The notes below the pieces were generated by a model. The model was given only the letters and a program-made list of their open reading frames with translations. It did not search any database and was not told the DNA's origin. Of a stretch of DNA of 64,000 bases, positions 29,291-41,715 are shown piece by piece (positions within the stretch are counted from its first letter, which is position 1; the number at the start of each line of letters is the position of its first letter). A program made the translations under genes and the position numbers. The DNA is taken from contig OX457031.1 in the NCBI GenBank assembly GCA_949752745.1, positions 51,903,103 through 51,967,102 of the forward strand, given 5' to 3'. This DNA is from Protula sp. h YS-2021 (lineage: Eukaryota; Annelida; Polychaeta; Sabellida; Serpulidae).

Positions 29291-32027
29291 TTCCATGTTT
29301 ACATGTGGAAACACCAGCGTCCGCCAGAGGGCCAGCTATCTCTGTTGTTACACAAAATAGCAGGAGTGAGCGTTCTTGGTCATTAATATTCTTTGTTGCA
29401 AGACAGATAAATAATATATTACAGAACTAATATTTAATATTGATTACAAAACAAATATGTTTATCCAAGGTGTCTGTATCAGATGGGAAGATAGTTTTCT
29501 TTTCATACATCTAACAATATAACATCATAGTGCTTAGAAGTGTCTCTCTGCGTACATACCTGAGTTTGTTTCAGATTACCATGGATTCAGGAACAATACC
29601 GTGAATCCAAAACTCTTGCATCTGCAAAGTTATCCGGACCATTCTACGTCATCAATGACGTCACTGCGGCCATCCGATGACCAGGATGTGATTCCAGCTT
29701 CCAGTTCCTATGACTCACGCGTGCGCAATATACGACGCCATAGTGTTCAATTTGATTTGTCGTTGTCATGACAACATTACGAAGTGCGTAAGCTGAAGAG
29801 TCACATCACGTTTGATGAAATGTCCAACTTCTTTTCTCTTTATAAAACTGTTCATACTGCCTGAGTGGTCAGGCGTTAAAATAGTGCTAATCGGATATGC
29901 ATAATATTGAATATTAGCTTTGAAGTTATTTGCTCCATAACATAGGTATACATTGGTTTAGGTCATGGATATTTTTAGGTAGTTTTAGGTATACTTTATT
30001 CTAATACAAACATGATGAATGGTTCATTATAGTAACAAATCAATGACATTAGATTATCAATATACAATAATATTTTTGTAGTGTGATTTAATGATTGGTG
30101 TCACGTGATCATTAGTGATTTCAAGGTGTCCGTCGTAGGTGCCATTACTTGTTTTGCTTTATACCATGCTATGCAATAGTGATTTCTAAAGACAGGGGAT
30201 CGTCTTAAAGCCGTGATCTCATTTGACTTGTTCCTGTATATTTACAGACCTATTGTTATCTTTATATGATTGTCTGAGGAAGAGAAGTAAAAGCATCCTT
30301 TATTCTTTCGAGTGACCTACCCGGATTCGAAATGCACGGGATATCACCCGAAAATAGATGATATATAATGTACAATAAAACCTTATCAGTCTAGATAGCG
30401 TTGGGACTGACCAAATTTGTCCCGATTTGTAAGGTGTCTAAGTTACTCAAGCTTGATTTTGTCAGCTAAATAAATTATTGTTGGTAATGTATGCTATCTG
30501 CTCCCCATGAAATTGTTTTGCTTTGTTGTGTCCATCAATTTTAAACAGGTGGCAAAGATTAGTGACTCATCAGTTACCCAGCATTCTGTTAGGTCATCAC
30601 TAAATGCTATCACAAAATGTTGAAAGCGTAATTCAACTGAATAGACAAATTACAGTGAAATTCGTCAATTTAATTTGAACACTGAGAATGGTCTCAGTAT
30701 CTGGGAATTTCGGCCCCTTTATCTGTTATTGGGTTTTATTTCGCCTATACATTTTGCTGCAAAGATAATAAAAAAATCTAACAATATTGATTTACACAAT
30801 GTCAATCGATGAATATGAAGAAATAATAAAATGTGTTTTTACGTTTCGACTCAGTATTTTAAATAAATGTAACGACTATTTTTATTGGCCTGATGTTATA
30901 GTGCTAATAAATAAACGAATTGTTTCTTCTTTTTATTCATTGACCAGTGTTACATTAAGCAAACAAAATTTAAAATTCTGCTTCAATTCACACGAGAAGT
31001 CGAAAATGTCAATATTTATCTCGATTGGTTTTACAACACATTTAAATGTCAATATCTATCTCGAGTGGTTTCAGAACATATTTAATATTAAATCCATTGG
31101 CACATAAACTACATTTTCTTCTGCAATAGCTGAATTTCAAAACAAAAACAAAGACGTTCTGTTAATCACATCATCAGATCCGTTATTATAAGAGGGAAAA
31201 GGTATTTATTCTTTTGACTTTAAAAGTTAAAATCTTGAATAAACACGTTTAACCTATCGAAGCTGATTTTGGAATACAGACAATTGCTTAAACTATAAAA
31301 AACATTTGCTCCTCGAAATCTCTAATGAATTAATATACAAAAACGCCAGCAGAGACTAGGGCATAACGGAAATATATTCATTACTTTCTCTATGCCTAAA
31401 ACCTCAAACTGAATTAACATATTACGTTATTCTTTATGGCGGTGACAAAGAGAAGCGTTTCTTAAATCTCTTTTATTCTGAAGCGATACTGCAGTTTTAT
31501 TAACTTAATTAAAACATCACAAATGCCTTCATGGAATGGCTTCTGCTAAAGTAACGCACTTGGTTTCATTCAGGACATATTTCAATGAAACTGTCCTATA
31601 TTATCGCCCAGTTTAGTTTCATTCAAAAGGTTAAACAGCATGGTAGATTTTGAAAGCAATAATTCACTGTTATTTTTCACTGTCAGTTTGTGCAGTTCCA
31701 ATCTGAAAATGACTCAAATCCTGTCCTCCTGTAAAGAAAATAGCCACAGTCTGCGCGTGCACATTGTTACAATACTAAGTAGAAAAGCAAAGTTCACAAG
31801 ACTTTAGCAACTAACATTGTGTACAGGAAATGTATTTGTTTTTAATTTCAAACTGTAGATTAAGATAGATACAAAGTAAATTATTCTTCTATAACATTTG
31901 TGTTTTTTTTGCAGAATTTAAATATGTTAAATATTTTAATATACTTTAAGAATACAACATGTATGTATGTATGTTAATATAATTACCGGAGGCCTCACCA
32001 CTATCCGTTGAGTGCTGCCCTCTATGT
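29291..32027. other. Non-coding host sequence
   Basis: AT-rich. I see no supported gene. A pogo/Tigger-like terminus may lie at 30375-30460 (aataaaacctta... followed by ttgtcccgatttgtaagg). A short direct duplication (aaatgtcaatatttatctcga) occurs at about 31005-31070. An isolated 106-codon frame at 30787 has no recognisable domain. Confidence 0.5.
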
Positions 32028-32161
32028 TTACTTAAAATTAATTATTCTCAGGAATTCCTCTTTGATGTTTGTATTTTGTCTCTCAAGCGCGGCTAGCCTC
32101 GTTCTGATTTCCTCCAGCTGATTGGACAGATGTTGGCAATCACATTCCTTGGCTTTCGTCA
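32028..32161 (-). CDS. ILEI gene 2, terminal coiled-coil exon
   Basis: Acceptor ttatAG at 32162-32163, stop TAA at 32028. The peptide KAKECDCQHLSNQLEEIRTR, then LAALERQN and EEFLRIINFK, has Leu/Ile heptads, so the protein probably oligomerises. Two Cys just before the coil could form interchain disulphides. It begins in phase 1, as the preceding mini-exon needs. Confidence 0.6.
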
Positions 32162-32619
32162 CTATAACAAAACGCAAAAACAGTACTGATTGATCCTGCC
32201 GCATACTAAATTAAAAGGTTCTATAAAACGGACAAGTTTCGTGTGTAAGTGACGACAGTGTACAGTTTAGGCAGGTTCTGACAACTGCAGAATATTCCTC
32301 TAAAACATCGCACAACAAAGACTTGAAACATAAATTCCATTGTCAATGTCACAGATCCATTAATTATGTTTTAGTTGTATGTTTTATCACCTTCAAAGGC
32401 GCTTTTCTGGCAGAAAAAACGCATGAAAGTTGAAAAGACCAAGCTGTCACCGCCAAACTTAGCCAGTTTTGTTGTCGTGCACAGGCAACTGGTATGGGCT
32501 CCTACCGTAAAGCAGGCTGTATCCAGCGGTAAAATCATACTGCATGAAAACTTAAGTTTTCAAATTTCAACGTCGAGCCGACCGAACCAGAACATTAACT
32601 CTATGATTTGGTTGTGATT

Positions 32620-34162
32620 TGGAAATGAATATTCAAGACAAAGACGAATATCTGGGAATTACACGAACGCTTGAGTATATTTCCGCCTACTTTTAAAAAT
32701 AAAAACAAAATGGAAATCATCTTCTAACGTAACCGGACGAGCCCAAAGTAGGGGCACTTTGACGGAAGTTGACCATATTCTTGATTGTCACTGTCTAGGT
32801 GGTGATTCTAGATTTATTTTTCCGATCTCTATGCAACATCATTTTCCCGGCATCTGTACTTTATTTCGACTTCTATTTGCGAGTTTTTTTTGTTTTGTTT
32901 TTTTTGCAATGCTGATCCGTCGTTGGGTGCTATTTGGGTGTGATGTTGGGTGTAATGTTGGGTGTGAGGTTGGATGTAATGTTGGGTGTAATGTTGGGTG
33001 TAACGTCACAATGTATACTGGGCATATAATGATCATACAGTAAAATCTCAGGGGCACAAGATGCCGTCCGAATCGTTAAACCGTTGCTCTGGGGGCAATC
33101 TAGTTTCATATCGGTCACACGCTTTGATACAGTCGAACTTGAGGATCGGATCAGCTGCCAAATCGGACCAACTCGAAACAGTAACCATAAAACCGAAAAA
33201 CAGGTGTTCCAACGAAAGAACCACGTAAATAGGACCATCTTGAACCAGTCTGGAGTAGTTCTGTAAGTGGTCGTTTTTCCGAGGCCCAACTGTACTCCTT
33301 TACACCCTGACTTGCCTGCAGCTGGGGCGCTTCTCAGCGGATTTTCGCTGCTCCTGTCGTCTGACAGTGCTACAAAAAGGTGCAGAGAACAGAGATCACA
33401 GAAAAATCACAGAAACATCACGGTACCCAACGGTCCAAACGAACCGTCCCCATACGGATACAAGAACGTCGATCGCAACCAATCGCCCATAGAGATTTCA
33501 AAATTAAAAAACAAAATTATGAAAATTTTATGTCTGTTGTCTCATTTAATTCATAGGAAATATGCTGCAGTTGAAACGAAGGATTGCCTTAGCTCATACA
33601 ACTTACTTGGTGATTCAGTAGTAGTAGTAGGCGGCTTCGTTTTCTTCTTGTTTTCAACACCTAAATATCAGAAAGACACTGCTTACTTGATTAATTGTTG
33701 TTACACAAAGTACCGCTAACGTCTGCACGGAATACAATTGTCCACGATTGTAGCAGGAGAAGAGGGCAGCTTGGGAGGGAACTCCAGTCTAATTTTCTGA
33801 TCCCAGTCCACATTGCGACGTCCATCAACCTCCGTTTGACATTCCAACGTCGATTAGACTAAACCACAACATCAACTATGGTTGTAATTTGGTATGATTG
33901 TTCGCGAAGATAGATCAACGTCTTACCAACGTCTTTGACACAGCGCTGAATAGACGTTGGAAAAGCTACTTTGTTTAGATTTTGCTTGTGGTCGCAACCG
34001 ATACGTAAGTTTTCCTACATCTAATGAACGTCTTTGATACAATATTGAACAGACGTCGGAAAATCAACGTCGGATTGACGGTTGCCCGCATGCAAAGTCA
34101 ACCCCCTCGTCTATTAGCTCAACGGAAATGGTAGTCATGACAGCTCATTTTGAAAAGAGACC

Positions 34163-34193
<31 letters not shown>

Positions 34194-34390
34194 TATATAA
34201 AAATTTCAAATTTCAACTGGAAAAATATTCATGGAAATCGACTACATGACGGAGGGGTGACATCACTGTGACTGTCGCTGTCTGGGCAGCGATTGTAGAT
34301 TAAAATTTTCAAGACATCTATACTTTGCTTTCCCGACGTCTATGTAGGTAGATGTTGTTCGACTTCCATAAAATGTTTACTGGGGTGTAG
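32620..34390. repeat. Interspersed repeat fragments (two blocks)
   Basis: Blocks at about 32740-32910 and 33800-34390 share motifs with 42590-43260: gattctagatttat, caacgtctttga, tgaatagacgtcggaaaa, gcttttggtcacaacc. The unit is rich in aacgtc and carries no frame. A short tandem ggtgtaatgtt array lies at 32935-33010. Between them 33100-33290 looks like a pogo-type terminus (cagtcgaacttgaggatcgg). No gene is supported. Confidence 0.55.
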
Positions 34391-34830
34391 TGTCTCTCGG
34401 AAATGGGCACCATTAACCATTGTAATTCTGCACTCATGGTCCTGGTGCTGCTAATGATACGGGGAAGGGCGTGGGAGTGGGGGGTGGGGGGGGGGGGCTA
34501 GCAAGGAATTGTGCGTAAAGTGGCTTGCCACTGATGGTTGAGGAAATATAGGACGCGCCCAAGGGGGGTATTTGTTCAAAATATAAACTTTGTGTACCAT
34601 GGCGATTTTAATACAAACAACCGCAGTTTCTGGCAAAATTAAACAAATTATTGATATTGGAACTGACCGGTCAGATCACAACAGTTACTTAAAAAGAATT
34701 TCTTCACTTTTTTACATTGTAGAAAATTATTTCTAAAATACTTAAGCCTGCTAGTGACTTCTTTGATAAAATTTAAAAGTTATCAATGTAAATTAAGACA
34801 ACCACAAATAAGAGAATACTAATAACCTAC

Positions 34831-34851
34831 CTGGTTGACCTGAGCAAGGAC
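34831..34851 (-). CDS. ILEI gene 2, 21-nt mini-exon
   Basis: Flanked by acceptor cttaacAG and donor GTAGGT. It encodes GPCSGQPG across the junctions, a short flexible linker with one Cys. It is phase 1 at both ends, so it fits between exon C (ends phase 1) and the coiled-coil exon. A comparable 12-nt candidate (42287-42298) follows the other ILEI gene. Confidence 0.45.
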
Positions 34852-34989
34852 CTGTTAAGACACAAGACAGAGCGTCAATATTATGACTTGCATTCAACCA
34901 CCAACGGAGTAAATAAAAACAATTTCATAATAAGTAATTTTTCGTATTTTTTGTTCGTTTTATGCTTTACTTCCTGAAAGAATCAAGAT

Positions 34990-35240
34990 ATTTTGGAATC
35001 CGCTGTTTAATTACGGGGGGGGGGGGCTTGGGTGGGATGGGGTGAGCACTGGGTGTCATATTGTTGCCATATGTGTCCAAAGAAAACGCGGAGAAAGGGG
35101 AAGCCAAAGCGTGGTAAGCGCGTAGCGCGTAAAAGGGAAGTAAGTAAAAAAGGTTTTACTTTTAATTAGCACTCCATGTTTAGGTTCGGGTCAAAACTTC
35201 ATGGTCACACATGGTAACCAGTTAGAAGACCCCACCTACC
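34990..35240. repeat. Interspersed repeat with gcggagaaagggg
   Basis: Shares the gtgtccaaagaaaacgcgg core and G-rich spacing with 53180-53450 and 56490-56990. No coding potential. Confidence 0.45.
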
Positions 35241-35432
35241 CCCATTTCAAAAAGAAAGGGGATTGATTTCAATGGATCGAAATCTGGTTGCTAAATGCTG
35301 CACTCATTCAAATATTATAAATCAACCACAAAGAATAAGCTGTACTGACGCACATGGGTGCATTATGAAAACAAAAGATGTGTCAATCAGCTGTGTATGG
35401 GACAAGACCAAGAAACGTGCATTAAGTTTTAC

Positions 35433-35621
35433 CCGCGTAATCGAGGACACTTGGTCCCATGCCGGCTTTTCTGTACACCGAATCGACGTGTGTGAATGGC
35501 TGGTTCCCGTTCTTCACCGCTATCAGAGCGAGCGACGACCTGGTCTCCAACTCACTGGGTGCTCCCATAGCTGTCAACACCTGTTTCGCATTGGTTGAGA
35601 GCTCCTTTGTGAACTCGTCAG
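35433..35621 (-). CDS. ILEI gene 2, exon C
   Basis: 189 nt, acceptor gacAG and donor GG|GTAAAA, phase 1 at both ends. It encodes DEFTKELSTNAKQVLTAMGA, then RSSLALIAVKNGNQ and GPSVLDYAG. This is the C-terminal half of an ILEI domain (helix with the T-x-x-A-K-x-x-L-x-x-M-G-A pattern, then the final strand). It is exactly as long as exon C at 43295-43483, about half identical in protein. Confidence 0.8.
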
Positions 35622-35958
35622 CTGTCAATCAAAATGTCATTTTTTTCACATCTTTCATATGCGAAAAGTTGATAATCTTGTAAAGAATTGATTAGATTAC
35701 CGCAATATTACTGGTCCATCTCAGAAGATTAGAGAAATTTTCAGCGTGAACACAACCTTGCTTTGGCTTATGAAGTGAAACAGCCGAAATAGGACCAAAA
35801 TAAAATCAGGACCACTATGAAACCACTCATTAACACTCATAGGACCACCATGAAATAGGACTACTCATGGAGCGGCCCAGTACTTCGATGTTCGCTAGTT
35901 GGCGCGGCACCGCCACGTCTATGTAACGACGATTGTTTACCAGGGTACTAACACACAC

Positions 35959-36061
35959 CTGTAGCTAAGACAACCACGGAACCCGGCTGTGCCCTGCTCA
36001 CAAAACCACTGAAGTTCCACGATTCTTCTTGTGTTGCGTGGGTGTTGAACGAACCTGCTCC
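35959..36061 (-). CDS. ILEI gene 2, exon B
   Basis: 103 nt, acceptor atacAG and donor ACAG|GTGTG. It encodes GSFNTHATQEESWNFSGFVS, then QPGSVVVLAT. Phase 0 in and phase 1 out, the same as the paralogous exon at 44016-44118 and of identical length. Confidence 0.8.
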
Positions 36062-36410
36062 CTGTATCTTTTTTTATATAATGTGCAAATTTTGTAGCGT
36101 TACATTGTGACTATGACAGGCTGAGGTATTCCTTCCCTCTCCCCTCAACACACACTGCTTATGTACTTGCTGACTGCTTCCTAACACATTTAGAAATTTC
36201 CTGTGAAAGAGATGGCCGACCTATTCAGCACTCCTTCATTTTGAATACCTTGACAGATGATCGAATCCATTGGATTGGTTTAGCTAAGATAACTAGAGCG
36301 AATGTCAGTGCCCCACCCACCTTCCCGTTACCGAAGCCTGGCCTTGGTGTTAATAACTGTTGTATCTGACGTTTTCTCATCACGTCATCTCATCATCTCA
36401 TCTCATCATG

Positions 36411-36672
36411 GAATAAGATTCCCTGGGTTTCCATGGAATCCCTGGCAATAAGATATCCCTGGGTGTTCATGGAATCCATGACAATAAGATTCCCTGGTGT
36501 TGTATGGAATCTATGACTATAAGATTCCTTGGGGTTGTATGGAATCCCTGACAATAAGATTCCCTGGGGTTTTTTGGAATCCCTGACATTAAGATTCCTT
36601 GGTTTTTGCATGGAATCCCTGGCATAAGGATTCCTTGGGGTTGCGTGAATCTTTGACAATAAGATTCCCTGT
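36411..36672. repeat. Minisatellite, about 35-42 bp unit
   Basis: About seven imperfect units of ataagattccctgggg...atggaatccctgac. Several frames stay open across it, producing repetitive peptides that are not genes. Confidence 0.85.
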
Positions 36673-36923
36673 AACATGTCAAAAACGTGAGTGACTCGTT
36701 AGAAAAAAGAAAGACAAATTTTCACGCAAGATCCGTAATTGTGTCACGTTGAAAAAAAATAACAACATTGTCGGACACTCCCAAGTTGCGTACAAACGAA
36801 GGCTTCATGGCAAAAGAATACATTATTTTAATCGTTAACTCATTTAAATTACTCTTTAAATACTTCTCAGAACGTGGCGCTTCCTCAGGAAGGGATGAAT
36901 GAACACTTAGATATTAAAATAAA

Positions 36924-38426
36924 TATACGCAACAACAAAAGAAACGTCCACAAATCTAAATGGAGGTATTTTCTGGATTTAAAAATAGTGGGGCATTTAT
37001 AAAACATTAGTTGATACCAATACTCATTATGCAAGGGCTGCTAACTATTCTTTCACTTCTAAGTTAATTTGTCTGTCACCTTGATCATTTCTATCGAAGG
37101 TTCAGAAAACACTCTTTGTATTGAGAAAACAATATGCGTCGCACAGAATTAAAAAGCGGTGTATGCTTTAATACGGACAAGGTTTTGGAAATTAAAACCG
37201 TTTTAAAAGCAATTCTTTTCCAACGATTTACGATGCCACGCCTATCCAGAATAGATCGCGAAAGAGCAATTGGCATTGATGAATGTTGGAAGCAGCCTAA
37301 ATGACGCAGCAAGACATTTTGATGTTGCAGAAAGAACAGTTCGCAGGCTGGTTGCTCGATTGCAGGAAACTGGATCTACGCTTGGTCGACCGCGTAGCGG
37401 CTGACCTCGAATTACTTCGTGCCAAGAGGAACGGTTCATTCTCCCAGCACATCTTCGACGAAGGTTTCAGGCGGCTACTTGACCTGCCGCTACACTTTCG
37501 GGGCGTCAAGGGAACCGAATAAATGCACAAGAAGTCCGGCCATTCGCAAGGGCTACGGAGTCGCTTGTCATATCGCGGAATGCCTTTCACGGCCGCCCGA
37601 CGTCGCACAAGGCGCCAGTTGGCCACTGTACATATTCGATGGAGATTGCAAGACTGGAATCGGGTTTTGTTCACCAATAGCGCTCTTGTCTGGATTTCAA
37701 TGACGGTCGCGTTTGAAACTGGCTTCAAACTGGACAGCGATTCACTGGTGCATGCGTGCGCGAGCGCGATCGCTATGGTGGAGGAAGCGTCATGGTTTGG
37801 GGTGGAATCGCCTTCGGATTGACCGAGTTTTGTGGATGAAACACTCACGGCACAGCAATACCGTGAACACATCTTAATGCCATGTGTGGTCCCGGTTGTG
37901 CGCCAGAACAACCTTATCTTTCAACAGGATAATGCCCATCCGCACGTTGCTAGAGAGTGCATGGACTATCTTGAAGCCAATCAAATCCAGATTTTGCCTT
38001 GATCGTTATTTGCACCAGATCTTTTACCGATATACCATGTCTGGGACGCCCTGAGTCGAGCCATCCGCCACAGATCCTGCCCTCCGTCTACTTCACCGGA
38101 ACTGCGCCAGGTTCTCGTGGAAGAGTGGCATCGCACACCGAGAGCTCACATACAGCGCCTTGTGACTTCAATGAGGCGCAGATGTACTGTAGGCGTCAAT
38201 GACAATGGCGGACACACGCGTTATTAGGCTCTGTACTCGCAATTTCAAGTCTCCATTTTCATGTGTTCACTGAGCTGTGACAAACTGTTTGTTTGTCCTT
38301 ACATGTTAGGAAGATTACTAAACAACAATAGTAGTTTACTTGGTAGAATTTTTATTCAAATTTACAAATCAGAAATAAAGTTACTGAGACTCAAAGAAGC
38401 GGACGTTTCTTTTGTTGCCAAGTATA
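36924..38426 (+). mobile_element. Tc1-like transposon with degraded transposase
   Basis: Inverted ends match at 36924-36949 (tacgcaacaacaaaagaaacg) and 38401-38426, flanked by TA. The plus strand encodes ERAI..., LNDAARHFDVAERTVRRLVA and LQETGSTLGRPRSG (37.26-37.40 kb, HTH part), MVWGGI (37.79 kb), QQDNAHPHVARECMDYLE (37.92 kb, catalytic D region) and EEWHRTPRAHIQRLV with GGHTRY at the end (38.22 kb). Several frameshifts and a lost segment around the second Asp make it inactive. It sits in the intron between exons A and B of ILEI gene 2. Confidence 0.85.
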
Positions 38427-38877
38427 TTAAAACTAAGCACTAAAAGCTAAGCATAAACAGTGTGTTTCAAATTATGAGTAAGGTTGTCAGGGCTGTTCCG
38501 AACAAGATCGTCAAGGCTGTTCCGGACACAGTCATCAGGGCTGTTCCTGATACGTTATTGCTTATTCGAAATGTGTAGAATAAGATTGACAAAATGTTTC
38601 ATTCTATCACTTTTGTGTCCTGTGTGGTGTTGTAGCTGAGACGCGCTTGTTTGGTTGTGGAGAGTTTCCAGTTCGAATCGCGTTGACTATATTTTCTACG
38701 AAAGTCCACGAATTTAATGTTTACAAATCACTCACGTCTAGGGCCATTTGCCTTTTAAGAAGAAATCATATTGTCGGGACGAAGAAATTAATTAGACAAG
38801 TTCATATAAAGGATTGCAAATTAACGTAGATTTGCAACTGAGAAAACACGCTAAAGACAATGGGAAACAAGATGTGC

Positions 38878-39048
38878 GGCTACTACTTGTATTTCGCCGC
38901 AACTACCTGTATTATATCGCCACCACTACCTGTATTTCGCTGCCACTACTTATATTTCATCGCCACTACCTGCAATTCGTCGCCACTACTTTTATTCGGA
39001 GCCACGACTTGTATTTCACCGGCACTACCTGTATTTCGCCGCCGTTGC
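38878..39048. repeat. 20-bp minisatellite at the donor of ILEI exon A
   Basis: About eight units of gccactacctgtatttc(gc). Read on the minus strand, units carry CAGGTAG, the same donor used by exon A at 39027-39028. At least four of the eight units keep the GT donor core. The array begins in the exon's last codons and runs into the intron. Confidence 0.8.
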
Positions 39049-39198
39049 CAAGCAGAAGAACAAAGATGCCGGTGCCGATGTTGGCGGTTCTGTAGTCACT
39101 CGCTTTGTGCTGCACGCCGTTCACGGTGATGTAGCTCTCCCACACGTTCTCAAAGCTATCGGAATACGATGGACTCGTTATGTTCACTGTGCACGAAT
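39029..39198 (-). CDS. ILEI gene 2, exon A
   Basis: 170 nt, acceptor tttcAG after 39198, donor CAG|GTAGT. It encodes SCTVNITSPSYSDSFENVWE, then YITVNGVQHKASDYRTANIG and GIFVLLL. It enters in phase 1 and leaves in phase 0, fitting exon B at 35959-36061. The end of the exon (GNGGEIQ) is coded by the first unit of a 20-bp repeat. Gene 2 thus has at least five exons (39198 to 32028). A signal peptide exon was not found and should lie to the right. ILEI proteins are secreted or luminal; the coiled coil suggests multimers. Confidence 0.8.
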
Positions 39199-39692
39199 CT
39201 GAAAGAAAAGAAATCCTTTGATATGACAGACTCGTAATATTTAAGAGCATTTATTCGGTACATTCGAGAGGCAATACCGTTTGCTGAAATATTATGTGAA
39301 AATTAACTCTCTACATAAGAGGAAACTGAGTTTTCTTTTCGCGAAAATTTTAATTCTACCTTAAATCAGAAAAACCAGACCTACACAAACAAAAAATAAC
39401 GGGAATAATGTGTAATGGTGTTGGAAGTTTTTCTTAGAAGATTTCCGTAGGAGTTCGTGCAAAAGAATGTCTCGATTCTTAATGGCCTTTGCGAAAAAAG
39501 GTTAATTAATGTTGACATATCCGCAAGTGTAGCGAGTCACGAAGTGAACAGGAAGTTGCAGGGTAATTTAACACTGACGCCTCAGCGCTAATTTTCACGC
39601 AAGATGCATATTTATCCATCACGGTGTTGAATATAAATCTGTGTACATGCCGAGCATACAATTCTGGGAATTCGAGGAAATAATAACGAAAT

Positions 39693-40037
39693 ATGTCTGA
39701 ATATCCAAGGACACTGTGGCTATCTGAAACATCGCATAAAGATGCAGTCGAACCTCAGGATGACCCCACGATCGAGCCAGCCATGGATGGGACCACGGCC
39801 GAGCTAGGCATGAATGGGGCCACGACCGAGCTTGACATGGACAGGACCACGACCAAGCTTGACATGGATAGGACCACAACCAGGCTTGACATGGATAGGA
39901 CCACGACCGAGCTAGCCATGGATGGGACCACGACCGAGCCAGGCATGGATGGGAACACGACCGAGATTTTCATGGATGGGACAACCGAGGCTTGGCATGG
40001 ATGGGACCATGACAGAGCTAGGCATAGTCTCACATGA
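39693..40037 (+). repeat. 30-bp in-frame minisatellite (10-residue repeats)
   Basis: About nine 30-bp units (39760-40025) around catggatgggaccacgaccg. One plus frame from 39693 reads MSEYPRTLWLSETSH and then TTELDMDRTTTKLDMDRTTT-type repeats; a minus frame is open too. The unit length is a multiple of three, so open frames are expected by default. No splice sites or homologues are evident. Call as repeat, with weak possibility of a secreted Thr-rich product. Confidence 0.7.
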
Positions 40038-40665
40038 GGTTACATTTCTCAGGTTACACAAAAAGAGCATGGCAGAGAATCACCCTGGACATACAGATAT
40101 ATACATACATAACAATATACATTCATTACAATTTGAAATCTCATGGCTGTGACGTTTGAAATTCTTGCTCTGGATTTTTCAATCGTAAATTTTTGGTAGA
40201 TCGTCAATTAAGAAAGCAGCCTGACAGATGTAACCCTTGAATATATGCTAGTTAAATCTGAATACGTCCCCACTTACCTTGTTACGACTGCATCGTTTTG
40301 AGGTGTACATGCTTTTATAAACTTCTGTCTTTTCCTCCAATTTTAGCAAATTTCACAGAAAGCCAAATTTTGTTGCCAGAGAGTAGAAGAATCAAAGAGT
40401 CAGAGGAGTAGGGCTTTGAAAACCGATGTATTTTTAAGAATAGGTTGGTAGTGGGACAACTATGGAACATCTGTTTGTAATATCAACACGATCGGAGCAA
40501 AACTCTGTGAGTATAGAAGCACACATTTTTACACAGTCGAATGCTATGAGGACTCCGAACAAGACCAGCCCTACAAAGTCGGTAATTCTAAAAAGGATTG
40601 TCAAAAATCTAAATGAGAACTAATTCGTAGATAGTGACATATTTTGAGTTAGCGTTATTTATTAT

Positions 40666-40760
40666 TGGCCTGACAGGTTCAGTTGGTTAGAGCGTTGTTC
40701 CGGTAATCTCAAGATTTCGAGTTCGGATCCGGCTCAGCGTGGTAAGGGGGAGTGACATTC
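40666..40760 (+). repeat. tRNA-derived SINE
   Basis: A-box-like ggttcagttggttagagcg and B-box-like gagttcggatcc are spaced as in a tRNA gene, but stems do not pair fully. The tail goes on past 40760. Typical head of an invertebrate tRNA-SINE. Confidence 0.75.
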
Positions 40761-41608
40761 TCTCCAATTACCTTAGCTAAGCGAATGTCTGGGGTAGACC
40801 ACCCATAACTGACTTTAAAATTAACGCCCATTGAGTCTTTAGGTAATCCCTTTTTTTAAGAAAATGATGTATTTTCGGCCTGTCTGGGCAATTGGGTAAC
40901 AAGTCAAGAATATCTTGATGCCGATTCGAAATACCTTATTATTCACTTTGTTTGCTGCCGTTTTTATTACAGATAACTGCAATATCTATTGGTTTCTGCG
41001 TTCCGGTCAAATTGAAAAATTATTCGCTTGAAAATCGACCAATCAGATAACAGTATTTACTGCAGTCGTGTACCAATAGCTGCATTTTTCCTGGATCTAC
41101 TATTTCCGTCTTGTAATTTCATTGTTAACAATGACGACAACGTAATGACTTACTTTCAAGAGGAGCCCTTTGCTTCTGATCCTGAACCGCACCTAGGGAT
41201 GCAAAAATGGCTGATTTTTACGTACTGTTATATGTTTATATTCTGCAGTCCTTGGCACGTAACCCGACCCCGCCCCACCCCCTGACATAAAAAATTATGG
41301 CCTTATTTGTGATGGGATGTGGGCATTTCAACAGGAATACCTCCACCTCCCTCCCAGGAACGTGAAAGGTGTCATACATGTAAATCTCACAGTGACGTCA
41401 CAGTTTCTGCTCTTGTTTTAGAGTATTTCTGATCACCAGTGCGCAAAGCTTTTAATTTGACCTTGGCATGAATGTCAGTCAATCTTCACTCCCACCTCCT
41501 CCTCCTTTACTCTGTTACTGACAGCCAATAGACAAGTCATTTGGCGACATTGTGTAAGTCCATTTAAGAATTTTTCACCTGAAATCTACCTGTCCAAACT
41601 ATGTTATA

Positions 41609-41715
41609 GATAAACCATGAAAAGGAGTAGATTCGTGAAATATAATACATCGAGGGTGGCGTAGCCACTCGAGATGTATTGTACTTCACGAATCGACGAC
41701 TTTGAATGGTTTATC
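41609..41715. repeat. 107-bp near-perfect palindrome
   Basis: Arms of about 53 bp, e.g. gattcgtgaaatataatac against gtattgtacttcacgaatc, centred near 41662 (gtggcgtagccac). It could fold as a long hairpin. Probably a small foldback/MITE. Confidence 0.8.

Noticed and set aside
36393..36682. Repetitive RDSM/GIL-type ORFs
   Set aside because: They come from the minisatellite at 36411-36672.
37297..37911. 204-codon minus-strand ORF
   Set aside because: It is antisense to the Tc1-like transposase remnant and has no domain.
40666..40745. Functional tRNA gene
   Set aside because: Box spacing fits, but stems are imperfect and a tail follows, as in a SINE.
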